Positions 53,521 to 61,631 of a stretch of DNA of 64,000 nt are shown piece by piece. The DNA lies in NCBI GenBank assembly GCA_963753055.1, contig CAVWAP010000002.1:372001-436000 (forward strand), written 5' to 3'. The notes under the pieces are model-generated. The model made no database searches and was not told the origin of the DNA. It saw only the letters and a program-made list of their open reading frames with translations. Numbering within the stretch: the stretch's first letter is position 1; each line of letters opens with the position of its first letter. The translations under genes were made by a program, and so were the position numbers. This DNA is from JAUWGC01 sp963753055. Lineage in GTDB: Bacteria; Bacteroidota; Bacteroidia; Bacteroidales; B18-G4.

Positions 53521-54704
53521 GAAGCGCAAATATCTGCAAATTTTACTACCTGACAAGCAGGCTCTACCGGTTTTACACCTTCATTCAGCCGATACCATCG
53601 CCAGCACATCGTACCTTCATTATGATCACAGGTCTCTAACCAATTGGATTGTCCAGGGTTCTTATGTGCAACGATAATCCTGATGGAGCCGTCTGCCTGA
53701 ACATCAGCATTGGCTTTATTGATACATACATTATGATAGCGGTAATCCAGCGACTCCATCCAATAATTGTTCAACTGGAAATTCCAGTTGTCACAATCTG
53801 GTGGCTTCACTTCGATGACCAGAGCCTCGTCATCTTCAAGCCTCCATTGGCTGTGATGATATTTGATTTGCGCATCTCCACCTGCCGCGTTGGATGTGGC
53901 AGGATCGAACAATGGCAATTTATTGGTATGTTTTTGGAACCCTTTAGCCCACCTGGCAAATAATAAGGATGCACCAGCGACAAACATGGCGGCAGTATTC
54001 AGCCCTTCATCTATCCTTTTGGGTGAAACGGGATCGGGAGCCTTTGTTCCATCAAGGTTCTCAATCTGAATTTCTGCTGCTTTCTCTTTTGATTTATCAA
54101 AAAATGTTTGCCTGACCATAAGCAATGAGGTGTCATCTTCAATCTTAAGCCAGTTAGTACCTTTTGGCTCCTTGCTTAGGATAATTTCGAAATTTCCATC
54201 TGCATCAACCACAATATCTTTATCTTCAATGATTCCACAGGGCGCCAGGCCTCCAGTTGTTGCATAATTGCCATTTTGTGTAAAAAATCCAAGATAATTA
54301 ACAGAATTTCTTTTCCCCGTGAGACGATACTTGTATTTACCACTGATCTGAGCGTTGAAATAATGATTATCAGGGTTGTCAGCACCCATCTTCACTGTTT
54401 CATGTACCATGCGCCTCAGCACAGGGTAGGCCGGGTCGTTGTATTCAACAAAAGCCTCAAGCCCGGCCCTGGTCAATCGTGTGAGATAGCGTATGCCTTC
54501 AGCCTGTTGAAAAGGATCCCGAGGGGTTCCTGAAGAATGCAAAACAGTACCGGCCAGCTTTAACTGATCACAGAATGATTCCCAGGCCTTACCTGAAACG
54601 ATACGTTGATCATGTATGTCACTTTCTGTTTTGCCCCTTATTTTTAAGCCCAGCTTTCGAAAGCTATTCATGATACGGAGAAATGTAAATAGTAAGATGC
54701 GCAT
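53517..54704 (-). CDS. DUF1214-like protein
   Basis: The 395-residue cytoplasmic protein has no signal peptide. The C-terminal third (NWNFQLNNYWMESLDYRY, IRIIVAHKNPGQSNWLET, EGTMCWRWY) matches the DUF1214 pattern of Trp-rich beta-sandwich segments. The middle holds the NYLGFFTQNGNYATTGG and EIILSKEPKGTNWLKIEDD repeats of the same type. DUF1214 proteins often sit near lipid, steroid or sulfotransferase genes, but no reaction has been assigned. It is the first gene of the three-gene minus-strand operon and lies 58 bases from the divergent SDR at 54763, so the whole set may share one regulatory region. Confidence 0.7.
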   Translation of the reverse strand: MRILLFTFLRIMNSFRKLGLKIRGKTESDIHDQRIVSGKAWESFCDQLKLAGTVLHSSGTPRDPFQQAEGIRYLTRLTRAGLEAFVEYNDPAYPVLRRMVHETVKMGADNPDNHYFNAQISGKYKYRLTGKRNSVNYLGFFTQNGNYATTGGLAPCGIIEDKDIVVDADGNFEIILSKEPKGTNWLKIEDDTSLLMVRQTFFDKSKEKAAEIQIENLDGTKAPDPVSPKRIDEGLNTAAMFVAGASLLFARWAKGFQKHTNKLPLFDPATSNAAGGDAQIKYHHSQWRLEDDEALVIEVKPPDCDNWNFQLNNYWMESLDYRYHNVCINKANADVQADGSIRIIVAHKNPGQSNWLETCDHNEGTMCWRWYRLNEGVKPVEPACQVVKFADICAS

Positions 54705-54762
54705 ATCAATAGGAAATAGTTAATATTGTATTGCTTGAAAATGCAGGTAAAGATATTAATTT

Positions 54763-55557
54763 ATGGAAAACTTCTTAAAGCGCTATGGGAACTGGGGACT
54801 GGTGGCTGGAGCTGCTGAAGGACTGGGTGAGGCATTTTGTCGTGTCCTGGCTAGCAGGGGGATGAACATCATCCTGGTTGATAAAAAAAAGGATGCAATG
54901 GAAGACCTGGCAACATTTCTTGAAAGTAATTTTGAAATTGCAACGCAATGTTTGCATCTCGACCTGGCTGGAAAAGAATCATCAAAGGCTATCATGGAAT
55001 TGGCAAAAAACCGGAATTGTCGCTTGCTAATCTATAATGCAGCATACAGTCGAGTAAAACCACTCCTGGATCATCAAGAAGATGAAATTGATAAGTATCT
55101 GGATGTCAACTGCAGAACGCTTTTGCATACTGTTTATGGGTTTGCTGATCATTTAAAAGAATATTCATCCGGGGGCATATTAATGATGTCTTCCCTTGCC
55201 GGACTATGGGGCACTCAGTTGGTTGCGCCCTATGGGGCTACCAAAGCGTTCACTTTAAACCTTGCTGAATCACTGAATTACGAATTCAAGCAATATAATA
55301 TTGATGTAATGGCATGTATCTCAGGTGCTACAGCTACACCAGCCTATCTGTCCACCAACCCTAAATATGGGACCTTGAAACCCAGCGTAATGGAACCTGG
55401 CAAAGTAGCTTCTTATGCGGTAAGTCAATTGGGGAAAAAGGCATATTGCATACCGGGATTTAATAATAAACTTAATTATTTTCTCATGACCCGGATTTTC
55501 CCCAGGAGAACATCAGGCAGTTTAATCAACAGGACGATGTGGAAAATGTATAAATGA
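54763..55557 (+). CDS. Short-chain dehydrogenase/reductase
   Basis: This 264-residue classical SDR has GAAEGLG at residues about 16-22, an acidic residue after the second strand (LVDKKKD) suggesting NAD preference, IYNAAY, the catalytic serine in MMSSLAGLWG and the YGATK motif. The C-terminus is basic (FPRRTSGSLINRTMWKMYK) and may contact the membrane, as in the 17-beta-HSD12-like ketoacyl reductase group. It lies divergent from the DUF1214-sulfotransferase-SDR operon and probably works on the same hydrophobic substrate. The stop lies three bases from that of the convergent gene at 55561. Confidence 0.85.
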   Translation: MENFLKRYGNWGLVAGAAEGLGEAFCRVLASRGMNIILVDKKKDAMEDLATFLESNFEIATQCLHLDLAGKESSKAIMELAKNRNCRLLIYNAAYSRVKPLLDHQEDEIDKYLDVNCRTLLHTVYGFADHLKEYSSGGILMMSSLAGLWGTQLVAPYGATKAFTLNLAESLNYEFKQYNIDVMACISGATATPAYLSTNPKYGTLKPSVMEPGKVASYAVSQLGKKAYCIPGFNNKLNYFLMTRIFPRRTSGSLINRTMWKMYK

Positions 55558-55560
55558 ACA

Positions 55561-56334
55561 TTAGAACCTTAATGATAAGCAGCTTAATCCCCCATCAAGC
55601 TTTTGAAATTCTGATACATCAATTTCAATGACTTCATAGCCATATTCCCTGATGGATTTTGCTGTGACAGGAAACCCTTGAGGAACGATTACCTTGCCAT
55701 TGATCCAGAGTGAATTGGCGGCATAAGCCTCATTATCAGGGACAATGATTTTGTTGTAGGCATGAAATGATTGATGATTTTCAAATGTATTGACCATCAG
55801 CAGGTTATTGTTTTCCAGGTAATTCACGCCTGATTTTAAGTGAAGCTGATCTTTGATGCTGATACTTTCACCGCTCATGCCATATTTATTCAGGATACTT
55901 ATCAGTTGCCTTGCACCCTCCGTGTTTGTTCTTTCAGAAAGACCAATGAAAAAATGTGACCCTGCCATCATTACATCACCCCCATCAAGCGTACCCGGAT
56001 CTACAATAAACTCCAGTTTGTCAAAATGATTCTGAAGTGTGTTGCGGACATCTATGACCTCTCCTCGCCGGCTGGCTGCACCCGGGTTGGTGATCACAGC
56101 GCAATATGGGGTCAGTACTGCAGTGTCCTCGATAAAAGTACTATCAGGGTAAGAAGGATCGGCTATCAGTATTTCGACTTCCAGACCGCATTCCTGTAGC
56201 GTTTGTATGTATGTATCGTGCTGTTCAAGCGCAATATCAATATCTGGCTTACCGAGATTTGCTGTAGTAATACCTTCTGGCAGGCTTTCCCCGGGTCTTT
56301 TAACAATGGCTTTCTTGAATTGCATCTGCATCAT
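55561..56334 (-). CDS. Dimethylarginine dimethylaminohydrolase-like amidinohydrolase
   Basis: This 257-residue member of the guanidine-modifying (DDAH/arginine deiminase) superfamily has FIEDTAV with acidic substrate ligands, TLDGGDVM, the catalytic His in HLKSGVNYLE, and the nucleophile Cys in DGGLSCLSLRF near the C-terminus (about Cys252). The length matches DDAH proteins, which hydrolyse methylated arginines to citrulline and methylamines. In bacteria, relatives with this motif set are also annotated as N-dimethylarginine hydrolases or arginine deiminase-related proteins, so the exact substrate is open. Two adjacent Met codons open the frame; either could be the start. The gene is monocistronic and convergent with the SDR. 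Confidence 0.82.
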   Translation of the reverse strand: MMQMQFKKAIVKRPGESLPEGITTANLGKPDIDIALEQHDTYIQTLQECGLEVEILIADPSYPDSTFIEDTAVLTPYCAVITNPGAASRRGEVIDVRNTLQNHFDKLEFIVDPGTLDGGDVMMAGSHFFIGLSERTNTEGARQLISILNKYGMSGESISIKDQLHLKSGVNYLENNNLLMVNTFENHQSFHAYNKIIVPDNEAYAANSLWINGKVIVPQGFPVTAKSIREYGYEVIEIDVSEFQKLDGGLSCLSLRF

Positions 56335-56496
56335 ATCGGAAAGTTACAAAATATATTGACTATCGCTATCTGTTGGTTTAACTTTACAGTTCCAAACTAA
56401 ATGGATCAACCATTTGTAGCATCCCTTTCAAACTAGTTCACCACACGACATTCAATCCCATTTAGTCAATTTAAAGTATTTATTAACCAAAATTTT

Positions 56497-56501
56497 GGAG
56501 G
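56497..56501 (+). promoter_or_regulatory. Shine-Dalgarno-like GGAGG before the gene at 56509
   Basis: GGAGG lies seven bases before the ATG. Such a site stands out here: the other genes in the window have AT-rich leaders without one. It suggests efficient translation of the secreted NTF2-like protein. Confidence 0.6.
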
Positions 56502-56508
56502 TCTTATC

Positions 56509-56979
56509 ATGAAAAATTTGAAAGCAATTGTGTTTGTAATTTGTACTTTATTGTTCATTTCTTCGGCTATGGCTCAGGAATGGACAAAAGATCAGCTTGA
56601 ATTATGGAACAACATTGAATCATCATGGACAAAATGGAAAGATGGAGATGTTGAGGGATCAATGGCCATGTTCCACGAAGGCTACCTGGGCTGGAGCAAT
56701 GAATATCCAATGCCAGCAGATAAAGCCAAGATCAGCAAGATGTGGAGTATGATGAAGGATGATTACAAGGTAATGTTCCTGGATTTAGAGCCAGTCAGAA
56801 TAGTTGTTGTCGGTGATGCAGCAGTAGCACATTACTATTTTTCCTTTTACGCTTCCTTTATGGGCAAAGAAGAATCAGTAAAAGGTAAAAACAGCGAGTT
56901 TTATGTAAAAGAAGGAGGTAAGTGGTTGCTTCTTGGAGATCATACATATTCACAAGCTAAAGAAGAAGATGACGATTAA
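56509..56979 (+). CDS. Secreted NTF2/SnoaL-like protein (DUF4440 type)
   Basis: The 156-residue protein has a signal peptide (MKNLKAIVFVICTLLFISSAMAQ). One cone-shaped NTF2-like domain follows: WNNIESSWTKWKDGDVEGSM (helix start), AMFHEGYLGWSN, then the strands VRIVVVGDAAVAHYYFSFYA and GKWLLLGDHTYS. The pattern fits nuclear transport factor 2-like DUF4440/SnoaL proteins, which serve as small-molecule binding or enzymatic modules. The tail is acidic (EEDDD). No partner gene is evident; a TATTTGC heptamer array begins 28 bases downstream. Confidence 0.72.
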   Translation: MKNLKAIVFVICTLLFISSAMAQEWTKDQLELWNNIESSWTKWKDGDVEGSMAMFHEGYLGWSNEYPMPADKAKISKMWSMMKDDYKVMFLDLEPVRIVVVGDAAVAHYYFSFYASFMGKEESVKGKNSEFYVKEGGKWLLLGDHTYSQAKEEDDD

Positions 56980-57006
56980 TAAATAATATTAGCATATTTT
57001 ATTTGT

Positions 57007-57069
57007 TATTTGCTATTTGCTATTTGCTATTTGCTATTTGCTATTGGCTATTTGCTATTGGCTGTTTGC
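57007..57069. repeat. TATTTGC heptamer array, left of the four-helix-bundle gene
   Basis: Nine 7-bp units lie in tandem: five TATTTGC, then TATTGGC, TATTTGC, TATTGGC and TGTTTGC. The inverse sequence (GCAAATA) is repeated on the other side of the gene at 57504-57531. Confidence 0.95.
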
Positions 57070-57106
57070 TAGTTTTAGTGGAATCGGGTGGGTACAAATT
57101 GTAATA

Positions 57107-57132
57107 AATGGTATTAACTAATAAATACCATT
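57107..57132. promoter_or_regulatory. Inverted repeat just upstream of the four-helix-bundle gene
   Basis: Perfect 9-bp arms, AATGGTATT (57107-57115) and AATACCATT (57124-57132), are separated by eight bases. The right arm ends three bases before the ATG, so this could be an operator or an mRNA hairpin controlling translation. Confidence 0.55.
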
Positions 57133-57135
57133 GTT

Positions 57136-57504
57136 ATGAAGGTTGAACTGGAAAAAAGACTAATAGCTTTCTCTGTAGATATTATTGATTTAAGTAAGCT
57201 GTTAGAATATAATGTTGCGGCTAGAAATTTATCTTTTCAAATTGTGAAATCCAGCACTTCCTCTGCTCTGAATTATGGGGAAGCTCAGTCTGCTGAATCA
57301 AGAAAAGACTTTGTTCATAAGATTAGTATAGTTGTAAAAGAATTGAAAGAAACACAAATTAATCTTGAAATTATAAAACGGGCTCATCTGAGCAAAGCAT
57401 ACAACAAGCAAGAAAAACTAATGAGAGAATGTCAGGAACTCATAGCAATATTCACAAAAACTATCCAGACAGCTAAAAAAAACATGCTTGAAACAAAAAA
57501 ATAG
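57136..57504 (+). CDS. Four-helix-bundle protein (S23/IVS family)
   Basis: The 122-residue all-helical protein has the family pattern: KRLIAFSVDIIDLSKLL at the start, LSFQIVKSSTSSALNYGEAQ with the conserved Ser-rich turn, RKDFVHKISIVVKELKET, and a Lys-rich end. The family was first found in intervening sequences of 23S rRNA genes; relatives include the Avd accessory protein of diversity-generating retroelements. Its function as a stand-alone gene is unknown, though nucleic-acid binding is suspected from the basic surface. No reverse transcriptase or rRNA is nearby. The gene sits alone between inverted heptamer arrays, its stop codon overlapping the right array, and a short inverted repeat abuts its start. 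Confidence 0.82.
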   Translation: MKVELEKRLIAFSVDIIDLSKLLEYNVAARNLSFQIVKSSTSSALNYGEAQSAESRKDFVHKISIVVKELKETQINLEIIKRAHLSKAYNKQEKLMRECQELIAIFTKTIQTAKKNMLETKK

Positions 57505-57531
57505 CAAATAGCCAATAGCAAATAGCAAATA
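57504..57531. repeat. GCAAATA heptamer array, right of the four-helix-bundle gene
   Basis: Four 7-bp units (GCAAATA, GCCAATA, GCAAATA, GCAAATA) form the reverse complement of the left array. The array starts on the last base of the stop codon and ends five bases before the convergent gene's stop at 57537. Confidence 0.92.
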
Positions 57532-57536
57532 AACAT

Positions 57537-60500
57537 CTAGTAATACAACCTTTCAGCAGCAAGCTTCTGTTTCTCCATCCCTGGCCCTTTCCACATCACT
57601 ATCAAATCATCACCACCAGTTCGTTCAAAGAAAGTTACTGTAATGGGGTGTAGTCCTTGCTTCAGGGCAATCACACCTTCTCTTTCCTCCATGCCATGCA
57701 GGCCATCGTTATCAACAAGCAACTGGTCTCCAATATAAAGGCAGCTGCCATCATCTGAAGCTGTGTAAAAAGTATAAACCCCGTCAGATGGAATATCAAT
57801 ATAACCGGTGTATTGAAAAGCGAAGTTTTCACTCTGATTCCTGGGGGTGAAAACAAAATCTTCAATGACACCTTCTCCCTGGGCTTTCAGCTCGTTGAAA
57901 TTGGGTAAGCTGTCCCACTCACCTTCAAAATATTTATACTGTAATCCTGGTTTTACTTTCTTGTTTCCTGAAGACTCTACCGGATTGACCTTTTGAAAGT
58001 CGGCACTTGAAGTACCACTGACTGCTTTTCCATCGCGAAAACATCTTGAAGACACTATGGTTGTCTTATTAAGGCTTATAGGTCCGGTTGCAAGCTTGTC
58101 ATTTAACCCGGGAATTCTTCCATCCATTGTGTACCTGATCTCCACATTTTCCCTGTCACTGACTAGTTCAACCTGTAGCTTATCAATGAAAATATCATGT
58201 TCAGCAATGATAAGCGGCGGATTACTGACATCTGGCTTACCCTGGATCTCTAGTACTACAACAGAATTCATGGAATCTGGTGCATTCTTCGCGACCTCGA
58301 TGATAATGGCATCTTCATGTCTGTAAGCGGACAATTTGTTTTTTTGCCTGTCACTGAGTAGCCAGGCATTTACTGGTTGATTATAGATTCCGGGTACAAC
58401 CAGTTTTTGATCTGCAGGCCAATCAAAAATATGAAGGTACAAACTCGTATTTCCACCTTGAATTTTTTGTGTGCACCTTCCCCATTCCAGCTCCTTGAAA
58501 GGACTGGCCTGGGAGCCATAAATCGCCTCTCTGTTCACTTTCATCCATGCTCCTACACTTTTTAACCTTTCAATACTGGGCTCGGGGATCAATCCTTCGC
58601 TGGTTGGGCCTACATTAAGCAGCAGATTCCCTCCCTTGGATGCAATATCGACCAGCATCCTTATGAGTTCACCGGTGCTTTTCCAGTTATGATCATTCTT
58701 GTTATAGCCCCAATGGTTATTCATGGTTATGCAGCTTTCCCAATCAACACCGGGCAAACCGGTAGACGGTATTTGTTGCTCCGGCGTACCAAAATCGCCA
58801 ACAAACTCACCACCCTCACTCAATCCTTCCATACTTCCTCCTCTTCCAACATCAACCCTGTTATTAATGATTATACCTGGCTGAAGGCTTCTTACATATT
58901 GATAAAGGTCTTTGCCATATTCATGCGACCATGTTTCTTCCCATTCACCGTCAAACCACAACACGCCAATGTCTCCATAGTTATTCACTAATTCCTTAAG
59001 CTGCTTTTTCATATGTTCTACATATCGATCAAAATCAGCTCCTTCCGGGCTTCTGTCTGTTTCCCACCCCCTCCTTGGCAAATAATCAGGATGATGCCAG
59101 TCCATAATAGAATGATACCAGCAGATCCTGATACCCTCCCGATGAGCTGCATCTGCAAGTTCCTTCATGATATCCCTTTTAAATGGGGTCGACATCACAT
59201 CAAAATCAGTGTATTTGGATCCAAACAAGCAGAAGCCATCATGGTGTTTACTGGTGATCACAATATATTTCATCCCTGCAGCCTTGGCCAGACGAACCCA
59301 GGTTTCTGCATCAAATTTTTCAGGATTGAACTGATCGATGAAGCCATCATAAACATCAAGTGGGATTTGTGCAGATGTCCTGATCCATTCAGCATGGTTG
59401 GTTTCACCTTTCCATGTCCCTGCCGGGATGGCATACAACCCCCAATGGATAAACATACCAAATCTTGCCTCTCTCCACCAGGCCATTCTGTCATCATCCG
59501 TCAGTGAAAGCGCTTCATCCATTGGCAACCATACCCGCATCGCACCGGGACCACGATTGGCCCATGCATAATAAGGAATGCTTGTAAATCCTGATGTTTG
59601 TGTTAATGTGTCTATTCCTGGTGTAATATACTGGCTAATTGTTTTTCCATGAATGAGCTCCACACCATCCAATAAATCTGGCTGAAATGATGATTCAAAT
59701 ACAGATTCTTCATTTAAAGTAACATCCAATACTCCCTTATCATCCTGGTCGGGCCATTCAGCACAATAAACAATCGGGCCTCTTTGAATGGCTGCTTTGC
59801 CCTGATCAGCCTCAACCTTTGCACTGGCAACAACCTTGCGAACAGGCATTGGGATCTCTAAGCGTATCTGATCACCTGCCTGCCATGTCCTGTCTAAAAC
59901 AGCATAACCTTTGTGCATTGAATAACCGGTTTCCTTGCCATTGATATAAATAAGGACATCAGCATCCAGGTTATCCTCAAATCTATAGAGTTCACCGGGG
60001 ACCGGGCTGTTTTCCGACCAGCCAGGGATCCTGATATTGACCGTCATATCAAAGGGTTGCTCCATATTAAATGAAAAATCAATATCTCCTTCCCAGGGAT
60101 ACTTTGATTGTTGAGTGATGGATAAAGCATTGCCTTCAATGTTGATATCTGCCTGGCTTTCAACAAACAGATTAACATAAAGTTGATCTTCCTTCACTGC
60201 ATAAATATATCCCGGTAAAGATGGAATAAACCTTGCGATATTTGCCGGGCAGCAAGCACACCCGAACCATGCCCTTCTTTCATACCCACCATGTGATTCC
60301 AGGGGATTGGGATAAAAGAAACGATCACCGCTCAAAGAAACACCGGACAATAAGCCATTGTAAAGCGTCCTTTCCAGGACATCATAATACATGGCATCAC
60401 CATACAACAGGAACATCCTGTGATTCCACAATACAAAAGCAATAGCAGCACAGGTTTCACAATAAGCTGTCAGGTTTGGCAGCTCATAAGGATTGCCAAA

Positions 60501-61466
60501 GCCTTCATGTCCCCCTTCAGCACCTATGCCTCCTGTAATATACATTTTCGAATGAACGACGTCATTCCAAAGTTTTTTTATGGCAAGTTCATAATTCCTG
60601 TCATCAGTCAAGGCGGCAATATCAGCCATGGCAGCATACATGTACATGGCCCTTACAGCATGGCCAACTGCGGTATCCTGATCTATTACTTTCTTATGTG
60701 CCTGGTTGTATTTCGACCCGCCTTCTCTTGCGTCAAGGAAAAATTTCGCAAGCTCCAGGTATCGCTCATTTCCGGTAACACGATATAGCTTTACCAGGCC
60801 TATCTCTATTTCCTGGTGCCCGGGATAGTTGACATATATGGTATCCCCAAAGCTTTGATCAACCAGGTCTGCAGCCCTGATAGCGACATCTAAAAAGGTT
60901 TTCTTTCCGGTGGCCTGGTAATGAGCTACCGCCGCTTCAAACATATGCCCCAGGTTATATAACTCATGACTTAGTTCATGTACAAGCTCCCATCGCTCAT
61001 CACCAGCCCATGGATGTGCACTGTCACCCAGAATGGTCCGGTTGGTATACAAATACCCGTCATCTTCCTGGGCCTCACTAATAAAATAGATCAGTGAATC
61101 CAGATAATCTTCAAGCTCCGGATCAGGATAAGTCTGCAGTGAATAAGCTGCTCCTTCCATAATCTTGAACACATCAGAGTCATCGAAAGGATATATTGAA
61201 CAAAAACCACCCTCTTCAATACCTGCAGCAACCTTGAAATTCTTGATCCTGCCTGTTTCTTCGGATTGTTGAAAAGCAATGGGGATGGTTACATCAGCGT
61301 TTCGCTGTATCCTTGGTGCCCAAAATTCATCAGTTACCTTAACATGATTAAATAGCACGGGTTGAATAGGATAATCAGTGTACCCTGCATCCTGCTGACC
61401 GCAGGAGCTGAACATAATCACAATGATGATTATCGGGATTAATCTAAAGAATGGACTTTTTTTCAT
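57537..61466 (-). CDS. GH127-GH29-PA14 multidomain glycoside hydrolase lipoprotein
   Basis: The protein has 1309 residues with a lipoprotein signal (IIIIVIMFSSCGQ, Cys22). Residues about 34-645 form a GH127-type domain related to beta-L-arabinofuranosidase: the zinc/catalytic motifs YCETCAA (335-341) and FGCACCPANIARF (401-413) hold the Glu and Cys ligands, with Cys405/406 matching the nucleophile pair. Residues about 660-1000 form a GH29 alpha-L-fucosidase: ARFGMFIHWGLYAIPAGTW, SKHHDGFCLF and GVLWFDGEWEETW with nucleophile Asp839. Then comes a chitobiase C-terminal-like segment (about 1090-1155, IRYTMDGRIPGLNDK). A PA14 domain follows (about 1173-1309, GYIDIPSDGVYTFYTASDDG). The enzyme is probably displayed on the outer membrane or in the periplasm to trim arabinose- and fucose-containing glycans. 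No SusC/SusD pair is beside it. Fusing two exo-hydrolase families in one chain is unusual. Confidence 0.9.
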   Translation of the reverse strand: MKKSPFFRLIPIIIIVIMFSSCGQQDAGYTDYPIQPVLFNHVKVTDEFWAPRIQRNADVTIPIAFQQSEETGRIKNFKVAAGIEEGGFCSIYPFDDSDVFKIMEGAAYSLQTYPDPELEDYLDSLIYFISEAQEDDGYLYTNRTILGDSAHPWAGDERWELVHELSHELYNLGHMFEAAVAHYQATGKKTFLDVAIRAADLVDQSFGDTIYVNYPGHQEIEIGLVKLYRVTGNERYLELAKFFLDAREGGSKYNQAHKKVIDQDTAVGHAVRAMYMYAAMADIAALTDDRNYELAIKKLWNDVVHSKMYITGGIGAEGGHEGFGNPYELPNLTAYCETCAAIAFVLWNHRMFLLYGDAMYYDVLERTLYNGLLSGVSLSGDRFFYPNPLESHGGYERRAWFGCACCPANIARFIPSLPGYIYAVKEDQLYVNLFVESQADINIEGNALSITQQSKYPWEGDIDFSFNMEQPFDMTVNIRIPGWSENSPVPGELYRFEDNLDADVLIYINGKETGYSMHKGYAVLDRTWQAGDQIRLEIPMPVRKVVASAKVEADQGKAAIQRGPIVYCAEWPDQDDKGVLDVTLNEESVFESSFQPDLLDGVELIHGKTISQYITPGIDTLTQTSGFTSIPYYAWANRGPGAMRVWLPMDEALSLTDDDRMAWWREARFGMFIHWGLYAIPAGTWKGETNHAEWIRTSAQIPLDVYDGFIDQFNPEKFDAETWVRLAKAAGMKYIVITSKHHDGFCLFGSKYTDFDVMSTPFKRDIMKELADAAHREGIRICWYHSIMDWHHPDYLPRRGWETDRSPEGADFDRYVEHMKKQLKELVNNYGDIGVLWFDGEWEETWSHEYGKDLYQYVRSLQPGIIINNRVDVGRGGSMEGLSEGGEFVGDFGTPEQQIPSTGLPGVDWESCITMNNHWGYNKNDHNWKSTGELIRMLVDIASKGGNLLLNVGPTSEGLIPEPSIERLKSVGAWMKVNREAIYGSQASPFKELEWGRCTQKIQGGNTSLYLHIFDWPADQKLVVPGIYNQPVNAWLLSDRQKNKLSAYRHEDAIIIEVAKNAPDSMNSVVVLEIQGKPDVSNPPLIIAEHDIFIDKLQVELVSDRENVEIRYTMDGRIPGLNDKLATGPISLNKTTIVSSRCFRDGKAVSGTSSADFQKVNPVESSGNKKVKPGLQYKYFEGEWDSLPNFNELKAQGEGVIEDFVFTPRNQSENFAFQYTGYIDIPSDGVYTFYTASDDGSCLYIGDQLLVDNDGLHGMEEREGVIALKQGLHPITVTFFERTGGDDLIVMWKGPGMEKQKLAAERLYY

Positions 61467-61495
61467 AACCTGATTTTACTATATTAGCCTAATAG

Positions 61496-61503
61496 CAAAT
61501 GTA
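61496..61503 (-). promoter_or_regulatory. Candidate -7 element of the GH127-GH29 gene
   Basis: On the minus strand this reads TACATTTG, a perfect TAnnTTTG, about 30 bases before the start codon. No TTG is seen at -33. Confidence 0.4.
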
Positions 61504-61608
61504 CATATTAATCATTATCCTTAAGAATCATGAAAGCAATGACCATACTCCAAACCCTGGTTTTCACCATAAGGTTTCCGTAATTTCTATAATTTAAAGA
61601 TAATGATT

Positions 61609-61616
61609 TACATTTG
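61609..61616 (+). promoter_or_regulatory. Candidate -7 element of the PfkB kinase gene
   Basis: TACATTTG followed by CACA, ending 15 bases before the ATG at 61632, so the leader would be very short. A TTTC lies at the -33 position. Confidence 0.45.
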
Positions 61617-61631
61617 CACAAAATTAAACTT

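Noticed and set aside
57007..57531. Diversity-generating retroelement (the four-helix protein resembles Avd)
   Set aside because: There is no reverse transcriptase and no template/variable repeat pair; differences between the chassis copies are not adenine-biased as far as I could see.
58689..59507. Plus-strand open frames inside the GH127-GH29 gene
   Set aside because: They are antisense to conserved GH29 motifs and show no domain or start signal.
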